DNA of 64,000 nucleotides. Source: Nodosilinea sp. LEGE 07088. Its GTDB lineage: Bacteria; Cyanobacteriota; Cyanobacteriia; Phormidesmidales; Phormidesmidaceae. The notes beneath the pieces were generated by a model. It had not been told where the DNA came from. It was given only the letters and a program-made list of their open reading frames with translations, and ran no database searches. This document shows, piece by piece, positions 17,450 through 25,917 of this stretch. The position numbers and the translations under genes are program-made. How positions within the stretch are numbered: the stretch's first letter is position 1; the number at the start of each line of letters is the position of its first letter. The stretch is from the NCBI RefSeq assembly GCF_015207395.1, contig NZ_JADEWX010000004.1, forward strand, positions 1 to 64,000. The letters are read 5' to 3'.

Positions 17450-18388
17450 ATGCCCCAACGCCAACGACTCCCAACCCGTTTTCTAGCGCCTCTGATGGGT
17501 CTAGTTTTACTGACGATCGCAGCGGTTGTGGTCAGCCATCAGCTCCGAGATTATCAGGTGCAGGATATTGTCGATGGCTTGCGATCGCTGCCCCCCGCCC
17601 AGGTCGGGCGAGCGGTCACTTTTGCGGGGCTGGGCTATGTGGCCATGACGGGGTACGATACCCTGGGCTTCCTCTATCTGCGGCAGCCGCTCGGTTATCC
17701 AAAAATTGCCCTGGCTACGTTTATTAGCTGTGCCTTTAGCAATACCATTGGTTTTGCCCTGCTGACGGGCAGCGCTATTCGCTATCGGTTCTACAGCGCT
17801 TGGGGGATATCGGCGATCGCGATCGCCCAGGTGATTACCTTCGCTAACCTCAGCTTTTGGCTGGGACTTTTGGCCGTGGGTGGCGGCGCGTTTCTGCTGG
17901 CTCCGTTTGAGATTCCGGCCCAGCTGCATCTGCCCTTTCGCTCCACTGCTGGTCTGGGGTTGGTCTTGCTCGCGTTAATCGCCGTCTATCTCATCGGCAG
18001 CACTGCGCTGCGAAAGGGGTTAACGATTCGCCAGCAGCGGCTACAGTTCCCCTGCCCGGGCATTGCCCTGGCCCAAATTTTGGTCTCTAGCCTCGACTGG
18101 AGTCTGGCTGCAGCGACCCTCTACAGTCTGCTGCCCCAGGTCACAGGGTTAACCTATCTGGGCTTTTTGAAGATCTACCTGCTGGCGATGGCGGCGGGGG
18201 TGTTGAGCAATGTGCCCGGTGGCTTAGGGGTGTTTGAGACGGTGGTAATTTTACTGCTGTCAAATCAGCTTTCTCCCGCTGCGGTGCTGGCGTCGCTGTT
18301 GGCCTATCGGGGAGTGTATTACTTTTTGCCGCTGGCGATTGCTATAGCGCTGTTTGGCGGCTATGAAATTCGGCAACATTGTCGTTAA
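17450..18388 (+). CDS. Standalone LPG-flippase-like membrane protein (UPF0104/YbhN type, 312 aa)
   Basis: A multi-pass protein equivalent to the flippase half of MprF, without synthase domain. Conserved features include YDTLGFLYLRQPL, GFALLTGSAIRYRFYSAWG, NLSFWLGLLAVGG and SNVPGGLGVFETVVILLL. It closely parallels the C-terminal half of the protein at 20624-23250 (same motifs in the same order), so the two are paralogues. The reading frame is open from 17369, but I place the start at ATG 17450 (MPQRQRLPTRFLAP), because upstream residues are non-homologous and would overlap the divergent gene. It may translocate a lipid or glycolipid. Confidence 0.88.
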   Translation: MPQRQRLPTRFLAPLMGLVLLTIAAVVVSHQLRDYQVQDIVDGLRSLPPAQVGRAVTFAGLGYVAMTGYDTLGFLYLRQPLGYPKIALATFISCAFSNTIGFALLTGSAIRYRFYSAWGISAIAIAQVITFANLSFWLGLLAVGGGAFLLAPFEIPAQLHLPFRSTAGLGLVLLALIAVYLIGSTALRKGLTIRQQRLQFPCPGIALAQILVSSLDWSLAAATLYSLLPQVTGLTYLGFLKIYLLAMAAGVLSNVPGGLGVFETVVILLLSNQLSPAAVLASLLAYRGVYYFLPLAIAIALFGGYEIRQHCR

Positions 18389-18455
18389 TTGAAAGGCCAC
18401 CGTCAGCCAAACATATTCCCAAACAGGCGATCGCCAATCCAGAGAATTTAAGCAT

Positions 18456-18494
18456 AAATGCCCGTTGACTCAACGATGTCAACAGGCATTTTTT
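18456..18494 (+). terminator. Rho-independent terminator
   Basis: AAATGCC-C-GTTGAC pairs with GTCAAC-A-GGCATTT around an 8-base loop, followed by TTTTT. It closes the flippase-like gene and could also serve the convergent small gene at 18540. Confidence 0.85.
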
Positions 18495-18539
18495 AATTCT
18501 CAAGGAGTTCAGCAGATCAAAACAGTTAGTCAGAAAAAA

Positions 18540-18722
18540 CTAGTGCTGAGGGGCTCTAGACACAAAATTTTGACGGTGAGATCGTTCCAATGGCCGATAA
18601 GCCTCACCGTCGAACGGCTGAATACCTATAGAGGGGTATGAATCATGGTTGGGGCTAAAAACTTCAAGAGCAGCTTCAGTGATATACCCAATTCCGTTTA
18701 CCAGGCTAGCCAGAAAATTCAT
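18540..18722 (-). CDS. Small conserved-looking protein (60 aa)
   Basis: ATG at 18722 gives MNFLASLVNGIGYITEAALE followed by VFSPNHDSYPSIGIQPFDGE. An amphipathic N-terminus precedes a polar tail with the YPxIGxQPFDGE pattern, which I associate with a small cyanobacterial protein group of unknown function (from memory, not verified). The open frame extends upstream to 18821 but has no better start. Box S5 lies 45-75 bases upstream and a TACAGT -10 is 11 bp after its last half-site, supporting this start and expression. Confidence 0.65.
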   Translation of the reverse strand: MNFLASLVNGIGYITEAALEVFSPNHDSYPSIGIQPFDGEAYRPLERSHRQNFVSRAPQH

Positions 18723-18752
18723 AACGCATGACCTTTTTTGAAACATGCGGTT

Positions 18753-18797
18753 ACTGTAGAGAGCACATGTGTCAAACCTGTGCCAAACCTGTGGGAA
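18753..18797 (-). promoter_or_regulatory. 11-bp direct-repeat box S5 (three half-sites) plus -10
   Basis: On the plus strand ATGTGTCAA (18767), CTGTGCCAA (18778) and CTGTGGGAA (18789) repeat every 11 bp. In minus-strand sense this reads toward the 60-aa gene, with TACAGT (18758-18753) 11 bp beyond the final TTGACA. Confidence 0.65.
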
Positions 18798-18857
18798 TTT
18801 GCTTGTCGCTGGCTGATTCACCGTTCTCTATTGGCACTGATGCTGCCATAGGGAAGA

Positions 18858-18877
18858 TTGACGCCGATCTGACACGG
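18858..18877 (+). promoter_or_regulatory. 11-bp direct-repeat box S6
   Basis: TGACGCCG (18859-18866) and TGACACGG (18870-18877), 11 bp apart, pointing right. The nearest annotated gene in that direction starts at 19197. The 375-base gap 18822-19196 otherwise shows only boxes S6 and S7 and no convincing ORF. Confidence 0.45.
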
Positions 18878-19123
18878 GTTGGTGGCTCGCTTATCTCAAC
18901 CACTGCTTGATTAGCACAGCCACTCCAATACCCAGCTGTGAGATTAGAAACGGTCTAATCCAACTTGTTGACCGTCACTTACCAGAGCTGGCGGCAAAAG
19001 AAACTGGATCGCAGAGCCCTGAGTGAGCTTCCAAGGTAAGCCAACATAGCCCGGCGTAGTGCTTTGCATCGGGTGGGATGTTGGATTGGCGTCATTCCGC
19101 CTGATTTTTTGACTGATGTTGTC

Positions 19124-19151
19124 TTGACACCAGTCTGACACAGACCTGTCA
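19124..19151 (+). promoter_or_regulatory. 11-bp direct-repeat box S7
   Basis: TTGACACC (TGACAC from 19125), TGACACAG (19136) and TGTCA (19147) repeat every 11 bp, 46-73 bases before the PepSY-like gene and oriented toward it. Confidence 0.6.
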
Positions 19152-19196
19152 TTGGCCTCTGTAACAGTAAACGTATTCTTTCGTAACATTCATCCC

Positions 19197-19496
19197 ATGA
19201 CCAATGCAACAACGGCTAAAACCCTCCGACAGACTCACCGCTTTCTAGCACCTATTATGCTGCTGCCGATTGTGTTGACGGTGATTACAGGCTCGCTTTA
19301 TCAGCTGGTAGACATGGCCGGTAAAGAAGATGCCTTTGATTGGCTGTTAGATTTACACAAGGGCAACTTTGGCGTCATCGACTTGCAGGGTATCTATCCG
19401 TTTCTCAACTCGTTTGGGCTGCTGGTACTGGTCGTGACCGGCGTCATCATGTGGCTACAGCCCAAGCGTCGCTTTCAAAAAAAGATGAACTCATAG
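19197..19496 (+). CDS. PepSY-associated-TM-like membrane protein (99 aa)
   Basis: Two hydrophobic helices (about residues 18-40 and 70-90) flank a loop with FDWLLDLHKGNFGVIDL. The pattern of a helix, an LHxG-type loop and a second helix ending in WLQPKRR resembles the truncated PepSY-associated TM family. Length is that of the short cyanobacterial members. I choose ATG 19197 (MTNATTAKTLRQTHRF); an earlier frame-compatible start at 19152 would place a promoter-proximal box inside the gene. Box S7 and a strong 3' hairpin make it a single-gene unit. Confidence 0.75.
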   Translation: MTNATTAKTLRQTHRFLAPIMLLPIVLTVITGSLYQLVDMAGKEDAFDWLLDLHKGNFGVIDLQGIYPFLNSFGLLVLVVTGVIMWLQPKRRFQKKMNS

Positions 19497-19518
19497 GCTG
19501 GCTACCGATTTTCAGGCT

Positions 19519-19541
19519 GAAGCCGCCCCATGGGCGGCTTC
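19519..19541 (+). terminator. Hairpin after the PepSY-like gene
   Basis: Ten-bp perfect stem GAAGCCGCCC / GGGCGGCTTC with a 3-base loop, 22 bases after the stop. The following U-run is weak. Confidence 0.6.
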
Positions 19542-19584
19542 GTGCGTTTAATTGAGATCTTCCATGTCGTTGTGACTACCCGCT

Positions 19585-20139
19585 ATGACTGTTACCACCC
19601 CAAAAACTCCCCTACGGGCGAATGTGAGTCGAGAAGAATATCAGCTGCTGCAAGACCTGAGGCAGCGGAGTCCGGCCCAGCAACCGCTCCGGCCAAAGCT
19701 TACAATGGGCGATCGCATTTCTGACAAAGTGGCTGCCGTTATGGGGTCGTGGCCCTTCATCATCATCCAGAGTATCTTGCTGGCCTTTTGGGTGAGTCTC
19801 AACGTGGTCGCGTTTATCAAACACTGGGACCCGTACCCCTTCATTCTGCTCAACCTGATGCTGTCGTTTCAGGCCGCCTACGCGGCCCCCATCATCATGA
19901 TGAGTCAGAATCGGCAGGCGTCCATCGATCGCCAGGATGCTCAGCACGACTACGAAATCAACATGAAAGCCGAGCTCGAAATTGAGCTACTGCACGACAA
20001 GATGAACCTTTTACGTGAAGGAGAGGTTGCAACCCTGCTTGAAATGCTCAAAGAGCAGCAACAACAGCTACAGCACCTGGAAGCACTCCTTCAGGAACAG
20101 CGTTCAACCACTAATCCCGAAGTCGATGCCACATCGTAG
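19585..20139 (+). CDS. DUF1003 family membrane protein (184 aa)
   Basis: Matches the DUF1003 pattern: GDRISDKVAAVMGSWPFIII (about residues 42-61), a helix pair with NVVAFIKHWDPYPFILLNL and LSFQAAYAAPIIMMSQNRQ, then a conserved RQASIDRQDAQHDYEIN. The C-terminal 50 residues form a Gln/Glu-rich coiled coil (LLEMLKEQQQQLQHLEALLQ). Function unknown. ATG 19585 gives MTVTTPKTPLRANVSREEYQ, the usual N-terminus. It stands alone, 89 bases after the PepSY-like gene. Confidence 0.92.
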   Translation: MTVTTPKTPLRANVSREEYQLLQDLRQRSPAQQPLRPKLTMGDRISDKVAAVMGSWPFIIIQSILLAFWVSLNVVAFIKHWDPYPFILLNLMLSFQAAYAAPIIMMSQNRQASIDRQDAQHDYEINMKAELEIELLHDKMNLLREGEVATLLEMLKEQQQQLQHLEALLQEQRSTTNPEVDATS

Positions 20140-20296
20140 CTCGTAGTAACAAAGATTACGTTTCTTTAGGCCCTCTGACATCGCCCTGACGCAGGATTGG
20201 CATACACCTTTCCTAAATTAAGGAATCGATGGGATCAGCCCAAACACCCTGGTCGGAAGTACGGCTGATTCCAGGTCTTTAGAGAGGGAAGACACC

Positions 20297-20512
20297 ATGA
20301 AACTCAAGCCCTACGGCATTGCCCAGGTGTTGCAGCAGCTCTACGCCACCGATCAACTGCCCCCCTCGATTGTGGTGATGCCCGACGGCAACGATAACCG
20401 AGGCTCCAGCTATCTATGGGATCCGCAATATTTCAACGGCCCCAACGGTAACCTCGATACCCTAATTGGTTCAGAACTGGTGCAGCAGATTACTCAAGCC
20501 TCGGCAGGATAA
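20297..20512 (+). CDS. Short esterase-like fragment (71 aa)
   Basis: A purine-rich ribosome site precedes ATG 20297. The protein contains SIVVMPDGNDNRG, then WDPQYFNGPNG and LIGSELVQQI, the pattern seen before the nucleophile elbow in esterase-D-like alpha/beta hydrolases. No catalytic Ser, Asp or His region follows, so it is either a truncated remnant or an unusual small protein. It sits just before mprF. In some bacteria an aminoacyl-PG hydrolase is encoded next to mprF, which makes a lost lipid hydrolase plausible but unproven. Confidence 0.45.
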   Translation: MKLKPYGIAQVLQQLYATDQLPPSIVVMPDGNDNRGSSYLWDPQYFNGPNGNLDTLIGSELVQQITQASAG

Positions 20513-20623
20513 GAGTTATGCGGCCAGGCTTTAGCGTCCTACGGTAGCTCGATAAACTTGGAATCATTTCTCTTTACTGAGGCAAACAATGTGTTGAGTC
20601 AGCGATCGCCCCAGGGATTGGCC

Positions 20624-23250
20624 ATGCCTACACAAATTGGGGTATGGGCAACGGCCCTATTAACGGCGCTGTTAGGCCTGGTTAACCTCTGGTCAGCGGT
20701 TACCCCTGGTTGCCCCACCGGGTCGCCTGGTTAGGGGAATTCTTACCAGTCGAAGTTCGCATTGGGGCGCATTTATTTGCCGCCCTGAGCGGCTTTTTTC
20801 TGCTGCTGCTGGCGGCGAATCTACTGCGGCGCAAGCGGGTCGCCTGGTGGTTGACCCTGGGGCTGGTCGTGATCTCCATTGTCAGCCACCTGCTCAAGGG
20901 ACTGGACTACGAAGAAGGCCTGCTGTCCCTGGTGCTGTTGCTCCAGCTGCTGTGGCTGCGGCCAGTATTCACCGCCCAGAGCGATCGCCCCTCGATCATT
21001 CAGGGACTGCGAGTTTTAGTGGGCGCTTTGCTGTTCACTCTGGCCTATGGCACCCTTGGCTTCTGGCTGCTCGATACCCACTACGCCACTCCGTTTAGCC
21101 TAACCGAGGCCTTGGGCCAAACCCTGGCCATGTTCTTCACCGCTGACAACGGCGGCTTCCAGCCCACAACTCGCTTTGGGAAACACTTTGCCGATTCGAT
21201 CTATGTGGTCGGCACGGTGACGCTGCTCTATGCGGCGTGGATGCTGTTTCGCCCGGTAATTTTTCGCGGCGCAGCCAGTGAGGCAGAGCGGCAGCGGGCG
21301 CAGGCGATTGTGGAGCAGCATGGGCAGTCTTCCCTGGCCCGGTTTGCGCTGCTCGATGACAAGTCCTACTATTTCAGCCCGTCGGGGCAGACGGTGATTG
21401 CCTACGTGGCCAAGGGGCGGGAGGCGATCGCCCTGGGCGACCCTATCGGGCCAAGTACCGACAGGCGAGAAGCGATTGTTGGGTTTCGGACATTTTGCGA
21501 TCGCAACGACTGGCACCCGGCTTTTTACCAAACCCTGCCGGACGACTTAGCGCTTTACGAGGCTCTCGGGTTTCAGACTCTCAACATTGGTGAAGAAGCG
21601 ACGGTGGATTTGCACCAGTTCACCCTGGAGGGCAAGGCCGGACGCCACCTGCGCACGGCGACCAATAAATTCACCAAGCAGGGCTACCGAGTGCAGTACT
21701 ATGCGCCCCCCGTTACCGACGACCTGCTGGCGGAGCTGCGGACGATCAGCGACGACTGGCTAGAGGCCATGGAAGGGGCCGAGAAGAAATTTTCCCTCGG
21801 CTGGTTTGACCCCGACTATTTGCGAGACTGTGAAATTGCTGTGGTGGAAGATGCCCAGGGCATCCCCATCGCCTTTGCCAACCTGGTGCCCGAATACCAG
21901 CTCAACGAGGCTACCCTCGACCTGATGCGCCATCGCCGCGAGGTGGAACACGGCGCGATGGACTTCTTGTTTGTCTCGCTGATGCAGCACAGCCAAGCCC
22001 AAGGCTACGACAGCTTTAACCTGGGGCTGGTGGCCCTTGCGGGGGTAGGCGATTTGCCCCAGGCTACCCCCATCGAAAAGGGGATGCACTATCTCTACGA
22101 GCACCTCAACTCGATCTACAACTTTCAAGGGCTGCGGGCCTACAAAGACAAGTTTCACCCCCGCTGGGAGCCGCGCTATTTTGTGTATCCTCGTCTGGCC
22201 GATTTGCCAGCGGTGGTGGTGGCTCTGGTGCGGGCCGATTCGGATGATCGCCTGCAAGACTACTTTGGTGCTCAGTTTTTTAGCACCGCCCTCACCTATA
22301 GCCTCAAGCGCCTCTTCCAGGTAATGCCGATTGTGCTTAGCCTGGGCCTCTTTGCCCTGTCGATCTGGGCGATCTCGAGTGAACTCCGCAACTATCAGCC
22401 CCAGGACATTTTTAATGGCATTGGGGCAATTCCGACTAAGGCCTTGCTGTTGTCAGTTGTCTTGATGGTGGTCAACTATGTCGTTCTCACTGGCTACGAT
22501 ACCCTAGCGACTCGATTTGTAAGGCAGCCTTTACCTTATAGTAGAACCGCCCTAGTGGCCGTTATTAGCTATGCCATCAGCGACAACGTCGGCTTTGCCT
22601 TACTCAGTGGTGGTGCCATTCGCTACCGACTTTACACCGCATGGGGGCTTAGCCCTGGCAAAATTGCCCAGATTATGGCTTTTTGCAATGTTAGCTTTTG
22701 GCTGGGTCTATTTGCGGTGGGCGGATTGGTGTTTACCCTAGAACCGCTCTCGGTTCCGGGCATCCTGCATTTGCCCTTTAAAACAGTGCATCCTCTAGGA
22801 ATTCTTTTCCTGGTCATTCTTGCTGCCTACCTAGTATTTAGCAGCATCAGTCGCCGTTCTTTCAAAATCAAAGGCTGGGTGCTGCCCTACCTGCCTCTTA
22901 AGCTATCCTTGGCCCAGATTGTAGTGGCTGCCTGTGACTGGGCCTTGGCGGCAGCAGTGCTCTATATTTTACTGCCCGCCCACCCCGACCTTAACTTTTT
23001 CATCTTCTTTGGCAGCTACCTACTGGCCCAAATTGCGGGGATTATCAGCAACGTTCCTGGCGGGCTAGGCGTGTTTGAGACGGTGCTGATTTTGCTGATT
23101 TCACCGCCCATGGCCTCGGATCAACTATTGGGAGCACTGCTGGTGTATCGGGTGGTCTATTACTTTTTGCCGCTGGGGGTAGGGGTGGGGCTACTGGCAT
23201 TTTATGAGTTGCAACAGCGCCGTCTCCAGAACGCAAAAGTGAATACTTAG
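20624..23250 (+). CDS. mprF: MprF-like bifunctional aminoacyl-phosphatidylglycerol synthase/flippase, permuted domains, N-terminal frame break
   Basis: The main frame (from TTG 20710) encodes about 846 aa. It begins with several membrane helices (about residues 1-170), followed by a cytosolic GNAT-like DUF2156 synthase domain (about 190-510; GREAIALGDPIGP, EKKFSLGWFD, YNFQGLRAYKDKFHPRWEPR). A flippase-type transmembrane domain comes last (about 530-835; GYDTLATRFVRQPL, SGGAIRYRLYTAWG, ISNVPGGLGVFETVLI). Classical MprF has the flippase first and DUF2156 last. The true N-terminus seems to be ATG 20624 (MPTQIGVWATALLTALLGL), which runs into the main frame only if one T is restored near 20710. 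Lysyl- or alanyl-PG lowers surface charge. Confidence 0.88.
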
Positions 23251-23433
23251 TACTACACGGTAACTGAACTGGAACCTGGGCACTGGTCTCTCAACAGGAG
23301 ATAAAACTCTACAATTCTTACCCCGAAAGGGTTGTAGTCAAGACGAGCATCCCGTTCGCTACGAATAACGCTCTTGAGCCGCTCAATTACCCCGGTTTTG
23401 GCCGGTGCAGTTGGGGGGTAGAATCCTCGAAAG

Positions 23434-23547
23434 CCCTCACCCTAGCTCTCTCCCGAGGGGAGAGGGAACCGGAAAAGTGGATTGGCTCCCCTTCTCCTTC
23501 GGAGACGCTCCACGAACGCCCTCTGGGAGAGGGGTTGGAGGTGAGGG
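23434..23547. repeat. Interspersed inverted repeat (MITE/REP-like)
   Basis: The ends are CCCTCACCCTAGC and GGTTGGAGGTGAGGG, an imperfect inverted pair, with nested CTCTCCC/GGGAGAG elements. It also contains GGAGACGCTCCACGAACGCC, which resembles a repeat common in cyanobacterial intergenic DNA. It fills much of the gap 23251-23569. The rest of that gap (23255-23430) shows a minus-strand open stretch with no recognisable gene. Confidence 0.7.
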
Positions 23548-23569
23548 GCGGATAACTTTTGTCAGTCAA

Positions 23570-24496
23570 CTAGGGTGTCTGATCGGGCCGATACCAGTGG
23601 CTTAAGTCTCTGTCGATGAGCAGTTCAAGGCGCTGGAGCTCGGGAGTAAAGTCTTCTATCAGCTGAGCCTTAAGCGGGGCATCCAGCGGTGAGCGGGTCG
23701 CTTTTTGGGTATTGATCTGTTTAAGGTATGACTTGGTGTTTTCCAATATGGTGCGCCGCCAGGTTTGCGGTATTGGCAGCAGATATTTTCCCAGTTCAAG
23801 CATTCTGTTGGGAGGATATTTTATGAGGGACTGAAGACGAGTATTGCGGACTTTTTTATTGGAATTGATGGGCTGCAAATCGGTTTCAAAATCAGGAGCT
23901 ACGCTGAGGAACTCAAGGGTCTCTCGAAACACCTTTTCGGTATGGCTCTTGAAATCGTCAAAGAGAACGATCTTGACCTGATGGCGGCCAAAGCGTTGGA
24001 GGTATCGTTCGACTTGATCTGAGAATTTGGCGAACTCTCTATAGAACAAAATCTGGGGCTCAGTGCACCGAGGGGGAATATGCTGACCGAGCTTGCGTTC
24101 TGGTTCTAGGGCTAGGGCCGTGGCAAAATCGGGCACGGTTTCGCTGGAGCCATTGTAGAGATGCTGGGAGTGAAAGGCATACATCATGGCTACAGGCTCA
24201 CGCAGCATGATAATGATTTTGGCCTGGGGATTAAAGGCATATATTTCTTCCGCGGCGGTTTTGGAGTAGAGGTAGGTGGGGCTGCCTTCCCCGCAGACTT
24301 TTTCGGCTCCGGCCTCAAACAGCGCCAGGTAGTCGGGCAGGGAGTTGGCCTGCTTTTTAGTGTTGAGATCGGTGTCGAAGTAGTGGAGTTCTTTAAACTC
24401 AGGGATAAAAATATCGGGATGGCGGTTGAGGTATTTGCACAGGGCCGTAGTGCCGCACTTGGGGGCACCGACGATAAAAAAACTGGGCTGAATCAT
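23570..24496 (-). CDS. Sulfotransferase family protein (308 aa)
   Basis: The start MIQPSFFIVGAPKCGTTALC contains the 5'-phosphosulfate-binding loop of PAPS-dependent sulfotransferases, and the 3'-phosphate-binding region MLREPVAMMYAFHSQHLYNG follows at about residue 92. The rest fits bacterial and heparan-sulfate-type sulfotransferases that modify polysaccharides or glycolipids. I start at the second ATG (24496), since the conserved loop normally begins within a few residues; the frame opens at 24508. No glycan gene is adjacent, so the acceptor is unknown. Confidence 0.88.
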   Translation of the reverse strand: MIQPSFFIVGAPKCGTTALCKYLNRHPDIFIPEFKELHYFDTDLNTKKQANSLPDYLALFEAGAEKVCGEGSPTYLYSKTAAEEIYAFNPQAKIIIMLREPVAMMYAFHSQHLYNGSSETVPDFATALALEPERKLGQHIPPRCTEPQILFYREFAKFSDQVERYLQRFGRHQVKIVLFDDFKSHTEKVFRETLEFLSVAPDFETDLQPINSNKKVRNTRLQSLIKYPPNRMLELGKYLLPIPQTWRRTILENTKSYLKQINTQKATRSPLDAPLKAQLIEDFTPELQRLELLIDRDLSHWYRPDQTP

Positions 24497-24691
24497 AGCT
24501 GAGACCATAGAAATTAAACAGCCTGGGTGATCCTGAATTTACCCCCAGAATTTACCCAGTGAGCGCAACTGACCCCACAAACGCCAATTGCGATCCAGCG
24601 GGTTATGCAGACTGTTCTACCCGATCTGGCGATGGCTGTAGGAATGCTATAGTGCTGACTTTGAAGCATTGGGCAGGGCCAATTTAACGGC

Positions 24692-25321
24692 ATGGAGTTT
24701 CAGGCGATCGCGCAATCTCTAGTGGAGGCAGGGGGCTTTTTAGCCGCCCAGGGCTGGGCACCGGCCACCAGCGGCAACTACTCGGCTCGTCTGGCCGATG
24801 GCACCGTCGCCATTACGGCATCGGGACGCGACAAAGGCCAACTCACCCCCGACGACATTATGGTGGTCGATGCCGCAGGTAAACCGCTCCAGACTGGCCA
24901 GCGATCGTCGGCGGAGACCTTGCTACACACCAGCCTGTACCAGGCCTACCCAGCCCTGGGGGCAGTGCTGCACACCCACTCGATCGACGGCGTCAGTCTT
25001 TCGCGCTGGCTGCTGGCTCGGGGCCAAGCCAGTCTGGTGTTAACAAACTATGAATTGCTGAAGGCATTCCCCGGCATTACCACCCATGATAGAGAGGTTG
25101 AGATTCCCCTCGTGGCCAACAGCCAGGATATGGTGGCCCTGAGCCAGGGGGTGCTAGACCGGCTGGCAGCCCTCTCAATGCCCGTGGGCTATATCATCGC
25201 CGGGCACGGGCTCTACAGCTGGGGAACGACGGTGGCCGAGGCCCGCCGCACCACCGAAGCCCTGGAGGTGCTGGTGAGCTGTGCCCTCAAGGCGGCGTTG
25301 CTCGGCCCGACATCGGTTTAG
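24692..25321 (+). CDS. mtnB: Methylthioribulose-1-phosphate dehydratase (209 aa)
   Basis: MtnB removes water from 5-methylthioribulose-1-phosphate in the methionine salvage pathway. It is a class II aldolase-fold Zn enzyme: WAPATSGNYSARLADG (about residues 21-36), AVLHTHSIDGVSLSR with two metal-binding His (about 92-106), and IIAGHGLYSWG (about 169-179) with the third His. Length is standard. It begins a same-strand cluster with mtnD (44-base gap) and mtnC (overlap). Confidence 0.95.
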   Translation: MEFQAIAQSLVEAGGFLAAQGWAPATSGNYSARLADGTVAITASGRDKGQLTPDDIMVVDAAGKPLQTGQRSSAETLLHTSLYQAYPALGAVLHTHSIDGVSLSRWLLARGQASLVLTNYELLKAFPGITTHDREVEIPLVANSQDMVALSQGVLDRLAALSMPVGYIIAGHGLYSWGTTVAEARRTTEALEVLVSCALKAALLGPTSV

Positions 25322-25365
25322 TTGATCTCGAACCCCAGGATTTTTTGCTCAGAGGAAATAGCTCT

Positions 25366-25917
25366 ATGACCCTACTGCGAATTTTTAGCGACCAGGATGG
25401 CACCACCTGGCTGGATGAGTACCGCGATGCCGATGCGATCGCAGCCGTCCTGGCCAGGGCCGGGATTCACTTCGAGCAGTGGCAAACCCCGGCTCCCCTG
25501 GCCCAGGATGCCGACCCCGACACCATTCTCACTACCTACGCCAAGGATATCGACCGCCTCAAACAGGAGGGGGGCTACGTCACCGCCGACGTCATTCGCA
25601 TGCACCCCGAGCACCCCCAAAAGACCGAGCTACGGCAAAAATTTCTCGCTGAGCACATCCATAGAGAAGACGAGGTACGCTTTTTTGTCGAGGGGCAGGC
25701 GGTATTTTATCTACACCTGGGCGACAAGGTCTACGCCGCCCTTTGCACCGCAGGCGATCTGATCGACGTGCCCGCCAACACCCCCCACTGGTTTGACATG
25801 GGCGAGGCCCCGCAGTTTGCCGCCATTCGCCTGTTTTGCGAGCCGGAGGGCTGGGTGGCCCACTTCACCGGTAGCCCCATCGCCAAAGGATTTCCCGACT
25901 ACCATGCTTTTGCTTGA
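25366..25917 (+). CDS. mtnD: Acireductone dioxygenase (183 aa)
   Basis: MtnD oxidises the acireductone intermediate of methionine salvage, to ketomethylthiobutyrate with Fe or off-pathway with Ni. The cupin metal site is visible as HIHREDEVRFF (about residues 96-106), with the distal His in VPANTPHWFDMG (about 134-145). The ATG at 25366, behind a purine-rich ribosome site, is preferred over 25345. Its last 14 bases overlap mtnC. Confidence 0.95.
   Translation: MTLLRIFSDQDGTTWLDEYRDADAIAAVLARAGIHFEQWQTPAPLAQDADPDTILTTYAKDIDRLKQEGGYVTADVIRMHPEHPQKTELRQKFLAEHIHREDEVRFFVEGQAVFYLHLGDKVYAALCTAGDLIDVPANTPHWFDMGEAPQFAAIRLFCEPEGWVAHFTGSPIAKGFPDYHAFA

Noticed and set aside
18728-18910. Plus-strand ORF with Cys-rich start
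   Set aside because: It overlaps the promoter boxes S5 and S6 and shows no ribosome site or conserved pattern.
18944-19189. Minus-strand ORF in the gap before the PepSY-like gene
   Set aside because: It covers box S7 and the promoter region; residues look random.
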